DNA from: Glaciihabitans sp.
GTDB lineage: Bacteria; Actinomycetota; Actinomycetes; Actinomycetales; Microbacteriaceae
Assembly (NCBI GenBank): GCA_017882805.1
Contig: JADGOT010000224.1
Span: 1-37,046, forward strand
DNA length: 37,046 nucleotides
Direction: 5' to 3'
Positions 1 to 7,210 of this stretch are shown here, in pieces (within the stretch, counting starts at the first letter, position 1; the number at the start of each line of letters is the position of its first letter). Below the pieces are notes generated by a model. That model searched no databases and was not told where the DNA came from. It saw only the letters and a list, made by a program, of their open reading frames with translations. The position numbers and the translations under genes were made by a program.

Positions 1-1265
1 GCTGACGAGGATGCCGAGTACAGCACAACTACGTCGCGGTTCTCCCCGGATCCCGCGATCTGCTCCATGTGACTCATGAACGGGGTAATGCCGATACCAC
101 CCGCAACGAATAGCAGCGGGCGAGTTAGCTCCTTGGGCAGCAGGAAGTCGCCACCCACTGCGGTGCCCGCGATGATTTCGCCGGGCTCCAGCGCGAGTAG
201 CGCAGTCTTCAGGCTGCTCGATCGTTCGGCCGTATTGAGGCCGAATCTGATGACCTCGTTCTCGACCGGCGCGGACGCGATACTGAAGATTCGGCGAACT
301 CCACGAACGTCTGATTTCGTGTGCGGAATCGTGAGTTCCATGTACTGGCCGGCGCGGAATATCACGGGTCGCTGCGGGCGGAATGACAGCTCCCAGCTGG
401 TGGGGGTCAGGCTCTGCTTGCCGAGGAAGTCGAGGCGAATACCGCGGCGCTGGCCGAAGAAGAACGCGAACAGGTTGCCGACCAGCAGTGCGAACTGCGG
501 CGTCGTCGTGCTGAATCCCGCCACCGTAAACGGAAGCGTGAAGACGATCGCGACGAGTAGCGCCTCAACAAGTTGCTGCCAGCGGTGCGGAGGCATGGTG
601 AGGGGTTCGCTGAGCATGAAGGCCGCGAAGAAGATTGTGCTGAAGGTGGTGAAGGGCTCGAGCAGCGTTTGGCCCAGGGGTGCACCGTTACCGCCGTAAA
701 CCCAGAAGGTCAGGAAGAAGACCGCGGCGGTGAACACTATTGCCATGAGGTAGCGACGGGTGCGGTACAGCACCGCGAAACCCAGCACGATGGTTACGGG
801 GAGCAGCCACGCCGTCGCAAGCCACCACGCAGCGAAATCCCCGAAGAACGTGATCAGGGTGACGACAAATGCGCCCACGGCCGCAGGGTTGAAGATGTGC
901 CGTCCACGCCACGCGAGCAGGTACTTCGACGCGCTGGCCAGGATGGCAGCGAGCGCGATGCCGGCGAGTCTGAGCAGACTGTTCGGCTGCAGTGGGTCGA
1001 CGGGTTCGAAGATGAACAGCAGCAGCAGTCCGGTGATCAAGGTTGACTCGGTGTGCTGCGTGACCCGGAAGATCTTGCTGAACAGCCAACTGCTCGCGTA
1101 CGTGAACGCCACCGCGACGAGGCCGGTTGCGATAATCGCGAGCGGAGGCTGCGAGATCACGCCCGTCAACGACAGCAGTACGGTCTCGACAACCATTGCG
1201 AGCAAGCAGATGAGCACCAGTCGATACATCGTGATCGTGCCGATGATGCGATCCAACCACTGCAT
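1..1265 (-). CDS. NqrB/RnfD-like membrane protein fused to FAD/NAD(P) ferredoxin-reductase domain (partial, 3' end off window)
   Basis: This frame is missing from the ORF track because it has no stop inside the window; I checked every codon from the ATG at 1265 to the left edge and found none. It starts MQWLDRIIGTIT and gives about 421 visible residues. Residues ~13-220 are strongly hydrophobic with RnfD/NqrB-like motifs (LITGLLLL, FNPAAVGAFV, FMLSEPLTMP). From ~270 a ferredoxin-reductase fold follows, with the FAD-contact motif RRIFSIAS (~323) and the nucleotide-binding GGIGITPF (~387). No SGAT-type flavinylation motif is visible in the membrane part. Its ATG overlaps the apbE stop codon (TAATG), so the two are translationally coupled. 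The likely role is passing electrons from cytoplasmic NAD(P)H across the membrane to the flavinylated lipoprotein encoded upstream. The electron acceptor is unknown. The C-terminal end of the reductase domain is outside the window. Confidence 0.85.
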   Translation of the reverse strand, partial: MQWLDRIIGTITMYRLVLICLLAMVVETVLLSLTGVISQPPLAIIATGLVAVAFTYASSWLFSKIFRVTQHTESTLITGLLLLFIFEPVDPLQPNSLLRLAGIALAAILASASKYLLAWRGRHIFNPAAVGAFVVTLITFFGDFAAWWLATAWLLPVTIVLGFAVLYRTRRYLMAIVFTAAVFFLTFWVYGGNGAPLGQTLLEPFTTFSTIFFAAFMLSEPLTMPPHRWQQLVEALLVAIVFTLPFTVAGFSTTTPQFALLVGNLFAFFFGQRRGIRLDFLGKQSLTPTSWELSFRPQRPVIFRAGQYMELTIPHTKSDVRGVRRIFSIASAPVENEVIRFGLNTAERSSSLKTALLALEPGEIIAGTAVGGDFLLPKELTRPLLFVAGGIGITPFMSHMEQIAGSGENRDVVVLYSASSS

Positions 1266-2143
1266 TAGCTTGACGACCCTCCAGTAAACAGTTCTCCGGG
1301 AAACGAACGCGAATACTCGATGCGACTGTCTGGGAACATTCTCACGTACTCGAATTTGAAACTGGCGCTCAACGCGGGAGCGGCGGCAAAGAACAGCGCA
1401 GTCGCAAGCCCGTCCGCCTGGAGCCCTGAGGGCGCCAGAGCCCAGGTCGCGGCAACGGTTTGGGTGGGGAGACCCGTCGTCGCGTCGAGAATGTGGTGAA
1501 GGCCGGAGCCCCAGGAGCGGCGGCCCGGCGCGGATGCGCACAGCGCCGAGTTCGAGAGTTCGCAGACACCGATTGCGAGCGCGGGATCGAATGGATGCTC
1601 GAGGCCGACTCGAACGGGCGTCTCGCCGCGGTGGAGTAAGTCCCCGCTAGCGTCTATCAGGTAGTCATCTTGGCCCGCATCGCGGAGTACTACTGCGACG
1701 AGATCGACCAGGTAGCCCTTGCCCGCTGCGCCGACATCAACGAGCACGGGTGCCGTTGTGGTGAGCCGGGTGCCGTCCCAGTGCATGATGTCATCCCAGA
1801 CCGGGACATCGACGACTTCGTTTCTCGGACGCAGCGAGTAGTCGCGGTCGTAGCCCAGGTCTTCAAGGCGCGCGCCGACCAGTGGAGACATGGCGCCCTC
1901 GGTGGCGTTGTACAGCGTGCGGTACAGCTCGAACAAGGGAGCCGCATCCGGCGGGAACTGCCATGTTCCGCTCTCGCCCGCGATTGCGGTCACGAGTGAG
2001 TCCGCCCGAAATCGCGAATAGACAGCGTCAAATTCGTCAATTCGCGCGGTGATTGCTCTTGCGATTTCTGGGGAAAGTGGGTTGGGCGTCGTGATCTTCC
2101 ACGGCGCCCCAATCGCCTCGAATGCGAGCTCAGCTTGAGGCAT
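1265..2143 (-). CDS. apbE: ApbE-family FAD:protein FMN transferase
   Basis: ApbE attaches FMN through a phosphoester bond to a Thr/Ser of extracytoplasmic FMN-binding domains, using FAD as donor. The family pattern is visible: DVGAAGKGYLVD (canonical DLGGIAKGYAVD), YLIDASGDLLHRGE, HHILDATTGLP and the late metal-site stretch LQADGLATALF. Length is 292 aa with the start at 2143 (MPQAELAFEA). The ORF track's longer start (2209) adds 22 basic residues lying inside the preceding gene, so I reject it. The chosen ATG overlaps the end of the lipoprotein gene by 14 nt, and the stop overlaps the next ATG, so the three genes form one tight operon. No clear signal peptide is seen. The obvious substrate is the FMN-binding lipoprotein next door. 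Confidence 0.9.
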   Translation of the reverse strand: MPQAELAFEAIGAPWKITTPNPLSPEIARAITARIDEFDAVYSRFRADSLVTAIAGESGTWQFPPDAAPLFELYRTLYNATEGAMSPLVGARLEDLGYDRDYSLRPRNEVVDVPVWDDIMHWDGTRLTTTAPVLVDVGAAGKGYLVDLVAVVLRDAGQDDYLIDASGDLLHRGETPVRVGLEHPFDPALAIGVCELSNSALCASAPGRRSWGSGLHHILDATTGLPTQTVAATWALAPSGLQADGLATALFFAAAPALSASFKFEYVRMFPDSRIEYSRSFPGELFTGGSSS

Positions 2144-2549
2144 CGGCCCTGATCGCCGCGAGTGCCTTGTTGAAACCCATGCTCGTGAGCGATGAACCCG
2201 CGACCACACCGATGTTGAGGCCGTTAATGTCTTTGCCCACGGTGGCCGCGCCGATCCCGCCGTCGAACATCGCCTCGTAGCCGGTCGCGGTCGGATCGGC
2301 CTGTACCGTGGTGACCTTCATCGCGGTGATGATGTTCTTCGCGAGCGTTAGCGTGACGCTGATGTGCTCAGTGCCACCGGGGGAGGCGTAGGTGCCGGGC
2401 TGGGTGTACGAGCCATCCCTGAAGGTCGCGCCACTGCCAGATCCTCCCGAGCTCGTCGCCGGGGTGGCGCTGCATCCGGCAAGCGCCCCGACTACAGAGA
2501 GCCCTGCGAACGTGGCAATTGCGGTCTTCGTGCGTAGGAGATGAGCCAT
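2130..2549 (-). CDS. FMN-binding domain lipoprotein (substrate of ApbE)
   Basis: A 139-aa exported lipoprotein. The start at 2549 (MAHLLRTKTAIATF) has an AGGAC Shine-Dalgarno and gives a clean lipoprotein signal ending in a lipobox (GALAGC), so the 62-residue N-terminal extension in the ORF track is not used. After a Ser/Gly-rich linker comes an FMN_bind domain: DGSYTQPGTY, a beta-rich core, then VAGSSLTSMGFNKAL. The Thr in SSLTS is at the place of the usual S/T-G-A-T flavinylation site. First gene of the minus-strand trio with apbE and the NqrB-like reductase. It probably carries covalent FMN on the outer face of the membrane and acts as an electron carrier. Its partner outside the cell is unknown. 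Confidence 0.85.
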   Translation of the reverse strand: MAHLLRTKTAIATFAGLSVVGALAGCSATPATSSGGSGSGATFRDGSYTQPGTYASPGGTEHISVTLTLAKNIITAMKVTTVQADPTATGYEAMFDGGIGAATVGKDINGLNIGVVAGSSLTSMGFNKALAAIRADASS

Positions 2550-2707
2550 GGGTCCTCGTCGGTCGTGGAGCATGAGATGCGGTGATGGGTGCCGGCGACG
2601 TTGCCTGTCGATTGATTCAACGAGGCGCATGGCCCATTCGTTCAATCGGCCCGCCGAAAGATCCGTATCGCACAGGAAAGAAATTTTGAACGGATGCTTG
2701 CGAATAG

Positions 2708-2732
2708 TTTGTTCGTAAGCTTTACTAACAAA
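2708..2732. promoter_or_regulatory. Palindromic operator of the ROK regulator
   Basis: TTTGTTCGTAAGCTTTAC followed by TAACAAA forms a 25-bp near-perfect inverted repeat ending one base before the ATG of the ROK regulator gene. The outer arms TTTGTT/AACAAA and inner GTAA/TTAC are exact. A binding site here would block transcription and perhaps initiation, as expected for an autoregulated NagC/XylR-type repressor. TAAGCT at 2716-2721 inside the palindrome could be the -10 box. Assignment to the adjacent regulator is inference. Confidence 0.65.
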
Positions 2733-2733
2733 C

Positions 2734-3873
2734 ATGAATCAGGGCTTCGGCAACGGCAGGGAACTGCGGCCGACCACGAAAGTTCTCCCCGAGCACGCCC
2801 GTGGGCACAATCGGTCCCTGGTCATGCAGACCCTCTACCGCGAGGGACAGTTGAGCCGGGCCGACATCGCCCGCGAGACCGGACTCACCCGCGTCACCAT
2901 CTCCGACCTCGTCGCCGACCTGATCGGCGAGAACCTGGTCATCGAAATCGGGCAGCGCGAGGATGCGCGACCCGGTAAGCCCGCAACACTCCTAGACCTC
3001 AACCGCGACGCGTTCCAGATCATTGGCATCGACCTCAGCGAGTATGCGCGTTTCCGCGGCGCGCTCCTCGACCTCGACGGCAAGATTCTCGAGCGCGCGG
3101 AACTGCCCCTCGCCGGGAGCACCGGAGACGCCGCACAGCAGAAGGTGGTCGCGCTCGTCGAGTTGCTTATTGACAAGGCGACTCGGCCCATTCTTGGCAT
3201 CGGGGTCGGTTCGCCGGGTGTGGTCGACCTCGCCGGCGTCGTTCTCACTGCACCCAACCTCGGCTGGACCAATCGCAGCCTTCAGCAGGAGCTGGCGGAG
3301 CGGTTTGGCATCGCGGTGATCGTCATTAACGACGCCAACGCGGCTGTGCTTGCCGAGCACAGTTTCGGCGGAGCGACCAGCGACATGATGCTGGTCAAAG
3401 TCGGCCACGGTGTCGGATCAGGCCTGCTGCTCGCCGGGATCCCCCTGTTCGGCAGTCGATTCGCGGCCGGTGAGATTGGGCACGTCGTTGTCGGGACCGA
3501 CGGCGGCCTGGCCTGCGTCTGTGGCAAAGTCGGATGCCTCGAAACCTGGCTCGCGACGCCACGGCTGGACGCGGCGCTAGCGCTCGCTCGCACCGCCGAG
3601 CAAAAGGAACAGATTCTTTGGGCAGCGGGAGAGCGCCTCGGCATCGCTCTCGCTCCCGTGGTTGGCGCCCTCGACCTCTCGGAGATCGTGCTGAGCGGAC
3701 CAACCGAACTACTTGATGGCACGCTCGCGAGAGCCACCATCGAGACCATTCGCGCACGATCCATGCCCGAATTCCACGGGAACCTCGTGCTGCGAATGAC
3801 CACGCTCGGAGAGGACATTGTCCTGCGCGGCGCTGCCGTCATGGTGCTCTCCGGGCAGCTAGGGGTTTCGTAG
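2734..3873 (+). CDS. ROK-family transcriptional regulator (NagC/XylR-like)
   Basis: A 379-aa repressor-type ROK protein. The N-terminal winged helix-turn-helix (~20-80) contains LSRADIARETGLTRVTISDLV. The C-terminal sugar-binding ROK domain (~90 onward) has GIGVGSPGVVD, EIGHVVVG and the intact zinc motif CVCGKVGCLE. The last marks it as a structurally complete ROK protein, in contrast to the kinase at 8643. It precedes the sugar ABC importer and nag genes in the same direction, with only a 79-nt gap, so it probably controls them in response to an amino sugar or its phosphate. There is no Shine-Dalgarno before the ATG; the mRNA is likely leaderless or has a very short leader. A 25-bp palindrome directly upstream suggests autoregulation. 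Confidence 0.9.
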   Translation: MNQGFGNGRELRPTTKVLPEHARGHNRSLVMQTLYREGQLSRADIARETGLTRVTISDLVADLIGENLVIEIGQREDARPGKPATLLDLNRDAFQIIGIDLSEYARFRGALLDLDGKILERAELPLAGSTGDAAQQKVVALVELLIDKATRPILGIGVGSPGVVDLAGVVLTAPNLGWTNRSLQQELAERFGIAVIVINDANAAVLAEHSFGGATSDMMLVKVGHGVGSGLLLAGIPLFGSRFAAGEIGHVVVGTDGGLACVCGKVGCLETWLATPRLDAALALARTAEQKEQILWAAGERLGIALAPVVGALDLSEIVLSGPTELLDGTLARATIETIRARSMPEFHGNLVLRMTTLGEDIVLRGAAVMVLSGQLGVS

Positions 3874-3952
3874 TTTCTCGCGCGATCCCGCGACCGCACG
3901 TCCCACAGCAGATCCACCCCTTATGCACCATCCCTGACGAAAGGAAGCACCA

Positions 3953-5323
3953 ATGAAGAGAAAGCTTTGGGGCGCAACGGCGTTCGCCGTCGCAGGCGTG
4001 CTCGCGCTTGCCGCGTGCAGCACCGGTGGCGGCTCGACTGCCTCGACCGGTATTGCGCCGAGCACGAATGGCAAGGGCAAGACCATCACGCTCTGGCTGG
4101 TTGGTGGCGACACACCGGATGCACTCCGTACCTACCTCACGACCGAGTTCAACAAGGAGACCAAGGGCACGCTCAAGATTGAGCAGCAGGACTGGTCAGA
4201 CATCGTGACCAAGCTCACGACGTCGCTCCCGGACAAGAACAACACTCCGGATGTCACGGAAATGGGCAACACGCAGTCGCCCACGTTCACCAACGTCGGT
4301 GCATTCCTTGACATCTCCAGCCAGTACAAGGCACTCGGCGGCTCCAAGCTGCTGCAGTCGTTCGTCGCGGCTGGCGAGGTCAACGGCAAGAACTACACGC
4401 TGCCGTACTACTTCGGTTCGCGTTACGTTTTCTACCGCAAGGACGTTTGGGCGAAGGCTGGCATTACGTCGGTTCCGACCACGCTGACCGAGTTCAACAA
4501 GGACATCGCAACGGTTAACGCCGCAAACCCCGACAAGATCGCAAACTTCTCGGGCTTCTACCTTGGCGGCCAGGACTGGCGTGACGGTATCTCCTGGATA
4601 TTCGCGAACGGCGGAGACATCGCGAAGCAGAAGGGGGGCAAGTGGGTTGCTAGTCTCGATGACCCAGCAACGCTGAAAGGCCTTGCGCAGCTCCAGGACA
4701 TCTACAAGAACGCGGACAACGCGCCCGGAGATGCTCAGGACAGCAACCAGTACATCTACATCAATAACGACGACTCGATCGCCGGTAAGACGTCAGCAGA
4801 CGCGGCAACGCCGGTCTCGCTCGCGGCTGCCACGATCATGGCGCCGGGCTGGGCGCACTGGTCGATCGGTGACAAGGGCACGGACGCAAAGGGCGCAGTA
4901 ACTCGCACCTGGAACGACGCGACCTTCGGCAACTTCGCGCTCCCTGGCAACGATGGCAAGCCCGCCCCGGTCTTCGCGGGTGGGTCGAACATCGGCATCT
5001 CGGCGAAGTCGAAGAACCCGGGTCTTGCGGAGACGCTTCTGAAGATCATCTTCAGTTCGACCTACCAGCAGATGCTCGGCAAGAACGGCCTCGGCCCTGC
5101 AAACTCCGACTACACGTCGGCGCTCGGCTCTGACCAGTTCGCATCCGCTCTGATCGCATCGTCGTCGAACTCGAAGCTCACCCCGGCGGCACCGGGTTGG
5201 GCATCCGTCGAGGCGTCCGGAGTGATGGAGGAGTTCTTCAGCAAGATCAAGGACTCCACCGACCTCACCGCCCTGGCGAAGCAGTATGACGCCAAGATCA
5301 CACCAATGCTGAACACCAAGTAA
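3953..5323 (+). CDS. Sugar ABC transporter substrate-binding lipoprotein
   Basis: A 456-aa family-1 extracellular solute-binding protein. It begins with a lipoprotein signal (MKRKLWGATAFAVAGVLALAAC, lipidated Cys22) and a Ser/Gly linker, followed by KTITLWLVGGDT, the typical first strand of sugar-binding proteins. The Shine-Dalgarno is AAAGGAAG. It stands at the head of a permease pair and amino-sugar catabolic genes, so the ligand is probably a GlcNAc-containing mono- or oligosaccharide. Specificity cannot be read from sequence alone. A strong hairpin follows the stop codon and may raise the level of this transcript section relative to the permeases. Confidence 0.9.
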   Translation: MKRKLWGATAFAVAGVLALAACSTGGGSTASTGIAPSTNGKGKTITLWLVGGDTPDALRTYLTTEFNKETKGTLKIEQQDWSDIVTKLTTSLPDKNNTPDVTEMGNTQSPTFTNVGAFLDISSQYKALGGSKLLQSFVAAGEVNGKNYTLPYYFGSRYVFYRKDVWAKAGITSVPTTLTEFNKDIATVNAANPDKIANFSGFYLGGQDWRDGISWIFANGGDIAKQKGGKWVASLDDPATLKGLAQLQDIYKNADNAPGDAQDSNQYIYINNDDSIAGKTSADAATPVSLAAATIMAPGWAHWSIGDKGTDAKGAVTRTWNDATFGNFALPGNDGKPAPVFAGGSNIGISAKSKNPGLAETLLKIIFSSTYQQMLGKNGLGPANSDYTSALGSDQFASALIASSSNSKLTPAAPGWASVEASGVMEEFFSKIKDSTDLTALAKQYDAKITPMLNTK

Positions 5324-5338
5324 AAACTGAGTCACAGC

Positions 5339-5368
5339 GGGGGCGTAAGGCTTCGGCCTTGCGCCCCC
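5339..5368 (+). terminator. UUCG-capped hairpin between binding-protein and permease genes
   Basis: GGGGGCG-T-AAGGC-TTCG-GCCTT-G-CGCCCCC forms a 13-pair stem (one U-G wobble) with a TTCG tetraloop, 15 nt after the binding-protein stop. No T-run follows (ATTCC), so it is more likely a partial terminator or 3'-end stabiliser than a full intrinsic terminator. This fits the usual need for excess binding protein over permeases. Confidence 0.7.
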
Positions 5369-5408
5369 ATTCCATGAATACGATCGAATTCAGCGAGAGG
5401 AGAAGGAC

Positions 5409-6329
5409 ATGACTGCAGATCTCTTGACTAAGCGTCCCGACCGTCGTCGCATCACCAGCGTGCCGTACGCACTCATCGTTCCGGCGGTCGCCGTGCTCGT
5501 CCTGGCCATGGGCTACCCGCTCGTCTGGCAGCTCATTACCTCGACCCAGCAGTTCGGCCTCGCCCAGCAATTCGGCCAGGCGGCGCCGTTTGTCGGGCTG
5601 CAGAACTACATCACCCTCGCGACCGATCCATACATGTGGACGGTTGTCGGTCGCTCCCTTCTCTTCTGCGCGACCTGCGCCGCAATCACGATGGTGATCG
5701 GCACGCTCTTCGCGCTCCTCATGAACGTCGTCGCCCGCTGGGTGCGCCTGTTCCTTCAGATCACCCTTCTTCTCGCCTGGGCAATGCCCGTTGTCGCGGC
5801 TATGACCGTCTGGACCTGGCTGTTCAACCTCCGCAGCGGGGTCATCAACTGGATGTTGACCGCCATCGGCCTTCCTTTCCATGGCCATAACTGGCTCATC
5901 GAGCCGCTGTCGTTCTTCGCTGTAGCCGTGATCATCGTGGTCTGGATGAGCGTGCCCTTCGTCGCCTTCTCGATCTACGCGGGGCTGACCCAGGTGTCCG
6001 AGGAAGTTATGGAAGCGGCATCGATTGACGGCGCGACCGCACGCCAGCGCTTCTTCGGTATCACCGTTCCGATGATCCGACCCGTCATCGCCATCGTCTT
6101 GCTGCTGCAGGTCATCTGGGACCTCCGCGTGTTCACGCAGATAAAGCTGCTCCAGTCCGCTGGATCGGTGAAGAGCGAGACCAACCTCCTCGGCACGTAC
6201 ATCTATCAACTGGGAACGGGTTCCAGCGACTTCGGACTCGCGTCGGCCGTCTCGGTCTTCGTACTCGTGCTCACGATCGTCATCAGCGCGTTCTACGTGC
6301 GCAGCATGCTGAAGGAGGACGAGTCATGA
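5409..6329 (+). CDS. Sugar ABC transporter permease, MalF type
   Basis: A 306-aa inner-membrane permease with about six membrane segments beginning at residue ~19. The EAA loop that docks the ATPase is EEVMEAASIDGATARQRFFG at ~197-216. A strong Shine-Dalgarno (GAGGAGAAGG) supports the start. The stop overlaps the next permease start (ATGA), so the two are coupled. No ABC ATPase gene is present in the cluster; as in other actinobacterial sugar importers, a shared MsiK-type ATPase elsewhere probably powers it. Confidence 0.92.
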   Translation: MTADLLTKRPDRRRITSVPYALIVPAVAVLVLAMGYPLVWQLITSTQQFGLAQQFGQAAPFVGLQNYITLATDPYMWTVVGRSLLFCATCAAITMVIGTLFALLMNVVARWVRLFLQITLLLAWAMPVVAAMTVWTWLFNLRSGVINWMLTAIGLPFHGHNWLIEPLSFFAVAVIIVVWMSVPFVAFSIYAGLTQVSEEVMEAASIDGATARQRFFGITVPMIRPVIAIVLLLQVIWDLRVFTQIKLLQSAGSVKSETNLLGTYIYQLGTGSSDFGLASAVSVFVLVLTIVISAFYVRSMLKEDES

Positions 6330-7210
6330 CCGCAACGACCGATGGTCGAGTAGCTCGCGCATCTAGACCCCGCCCGCGCATCCGCAGATCGAAAGTTCTC
6401 TATTCCATCGTCGGAGTCGTCGTTGCGCTGATCTGGGTGTTCCCCGTCTACTGGATGCTCAACTCGTCGCTGCTCTCGAACGTGGTTCTGCAGGAAGCCA
6501 CGCCATCCTTCCTTCCGGTTGGCGGCTCATTCGCGAACTTCACGGCCGTATTCGCGGGTGGCACGTTCTTCCCGGCTCTCGGGATGAGTGTGGTGATTGC
6601 ACTGATCGTTGTGGTGCTCTGCCTGCTGTTCGCGTTCCTCGCGGCACTCGCGATCAGTCGGTTCCGTTTCCGCGGGCGCAAGGCATTCGTACTGGCCGTC
6701 CTGCTGATCCAGATGTTGCCGGCCGAGGGACTCTTCATCGCGCAGTACAAGCTGCTGTCGAGTGTCGGACTGCTCAACTCGGTCATCGGCATCAGCGTGC
6801 TCTACACAGCGTCGGTCGTACCTTTCACGATCTGGATGCTCCGCGGATTTGTGGCTGGCATCCCGATTGAGCTTGAGGAGGCCGCGATGGTCGACGGCCT
6901 CAGCCGCACCCAGGCTTTCCTGCGAATCACATTCCCGCTGCTCGCACCCGGGCTCGTTGCCAGCGGGGTATACGCGTTCCTGCAGGTGTGGAACGAGTTC
7001 ACAATCGCCCTCGTGGTGCTTCCCGACAACTCATCCGCCACACTCCCGCTGTGGTTGCAGGGATTCATCCAGCAGTCGGCGAGCCGGGCGACCGACTGGG
7101 GACAGGTCATGGCCGCATCGACGCTGGTCGCCGTCCCAGTCATCATCTTCTTCCTGTTCGTGCAGGGCCGGATGACGTCCGGACTCGTCAGCGGGGCGGT
7201 TAAGGGTTGA
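6326..7210 (+). CDS. Sugar ABC transporter permease, MalG type
   Basis: A 294-aa partner permease with a basic N-terminus (RASRPRPRIRRSK), six predicted membrane segments and an EAA loop IELEEAAMVDGLSRTQAFLR at ~181-200. It overlaps the upstream permease by 4 nt, and its stop overlaps the TTG start of the NagZ gene (TTGA). It works with the binding protein and first permease to import a saccharide, probably GlcNAc-based given the genes that follow. Confidence 0.92.
   Translation: MTATTDGRVARASRPRPRIRRSKVLYSIVGVVVALIWVFPVYWMLNSSLLSNVVLQEATPSFLPVGGSFANFTAVFAGGTFFPALGMSVVIALIVVVLCLLFAFLAALAISRFRFRGRKAFVLAVLLIQMLPAEGLFIAQYKLLSSVGLLNSVIGISVLYTASVVPFTIWMLRGFVAGIPIELEEAAMVDGLSRTQAFLRITFPLLAPGLVASGVYAFLQVWNEFTIALVVLPDNSSATLPLWLQGFIQQSASRATDWGQVMAASTLVAVPVIIFFLFVQGRMTSGLVSGAVKG

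Noticed and set aside
688-1260. 190-aa minus-strand ORF, and other track ORFs in 76-1287
   Set aside because: They are shadows. The real gene is the edge-open minus frame beginning at 1265, which has membrane and reductase motifs; the shadow translations are rich in Arg/His/Ser with no family character.
5298-6209. 303-aa minus-strand ORF antisense to the permease
   Set aside because: An Asp/His/Arg-rich shadow; the plus frame has the EAA motif and six helices.
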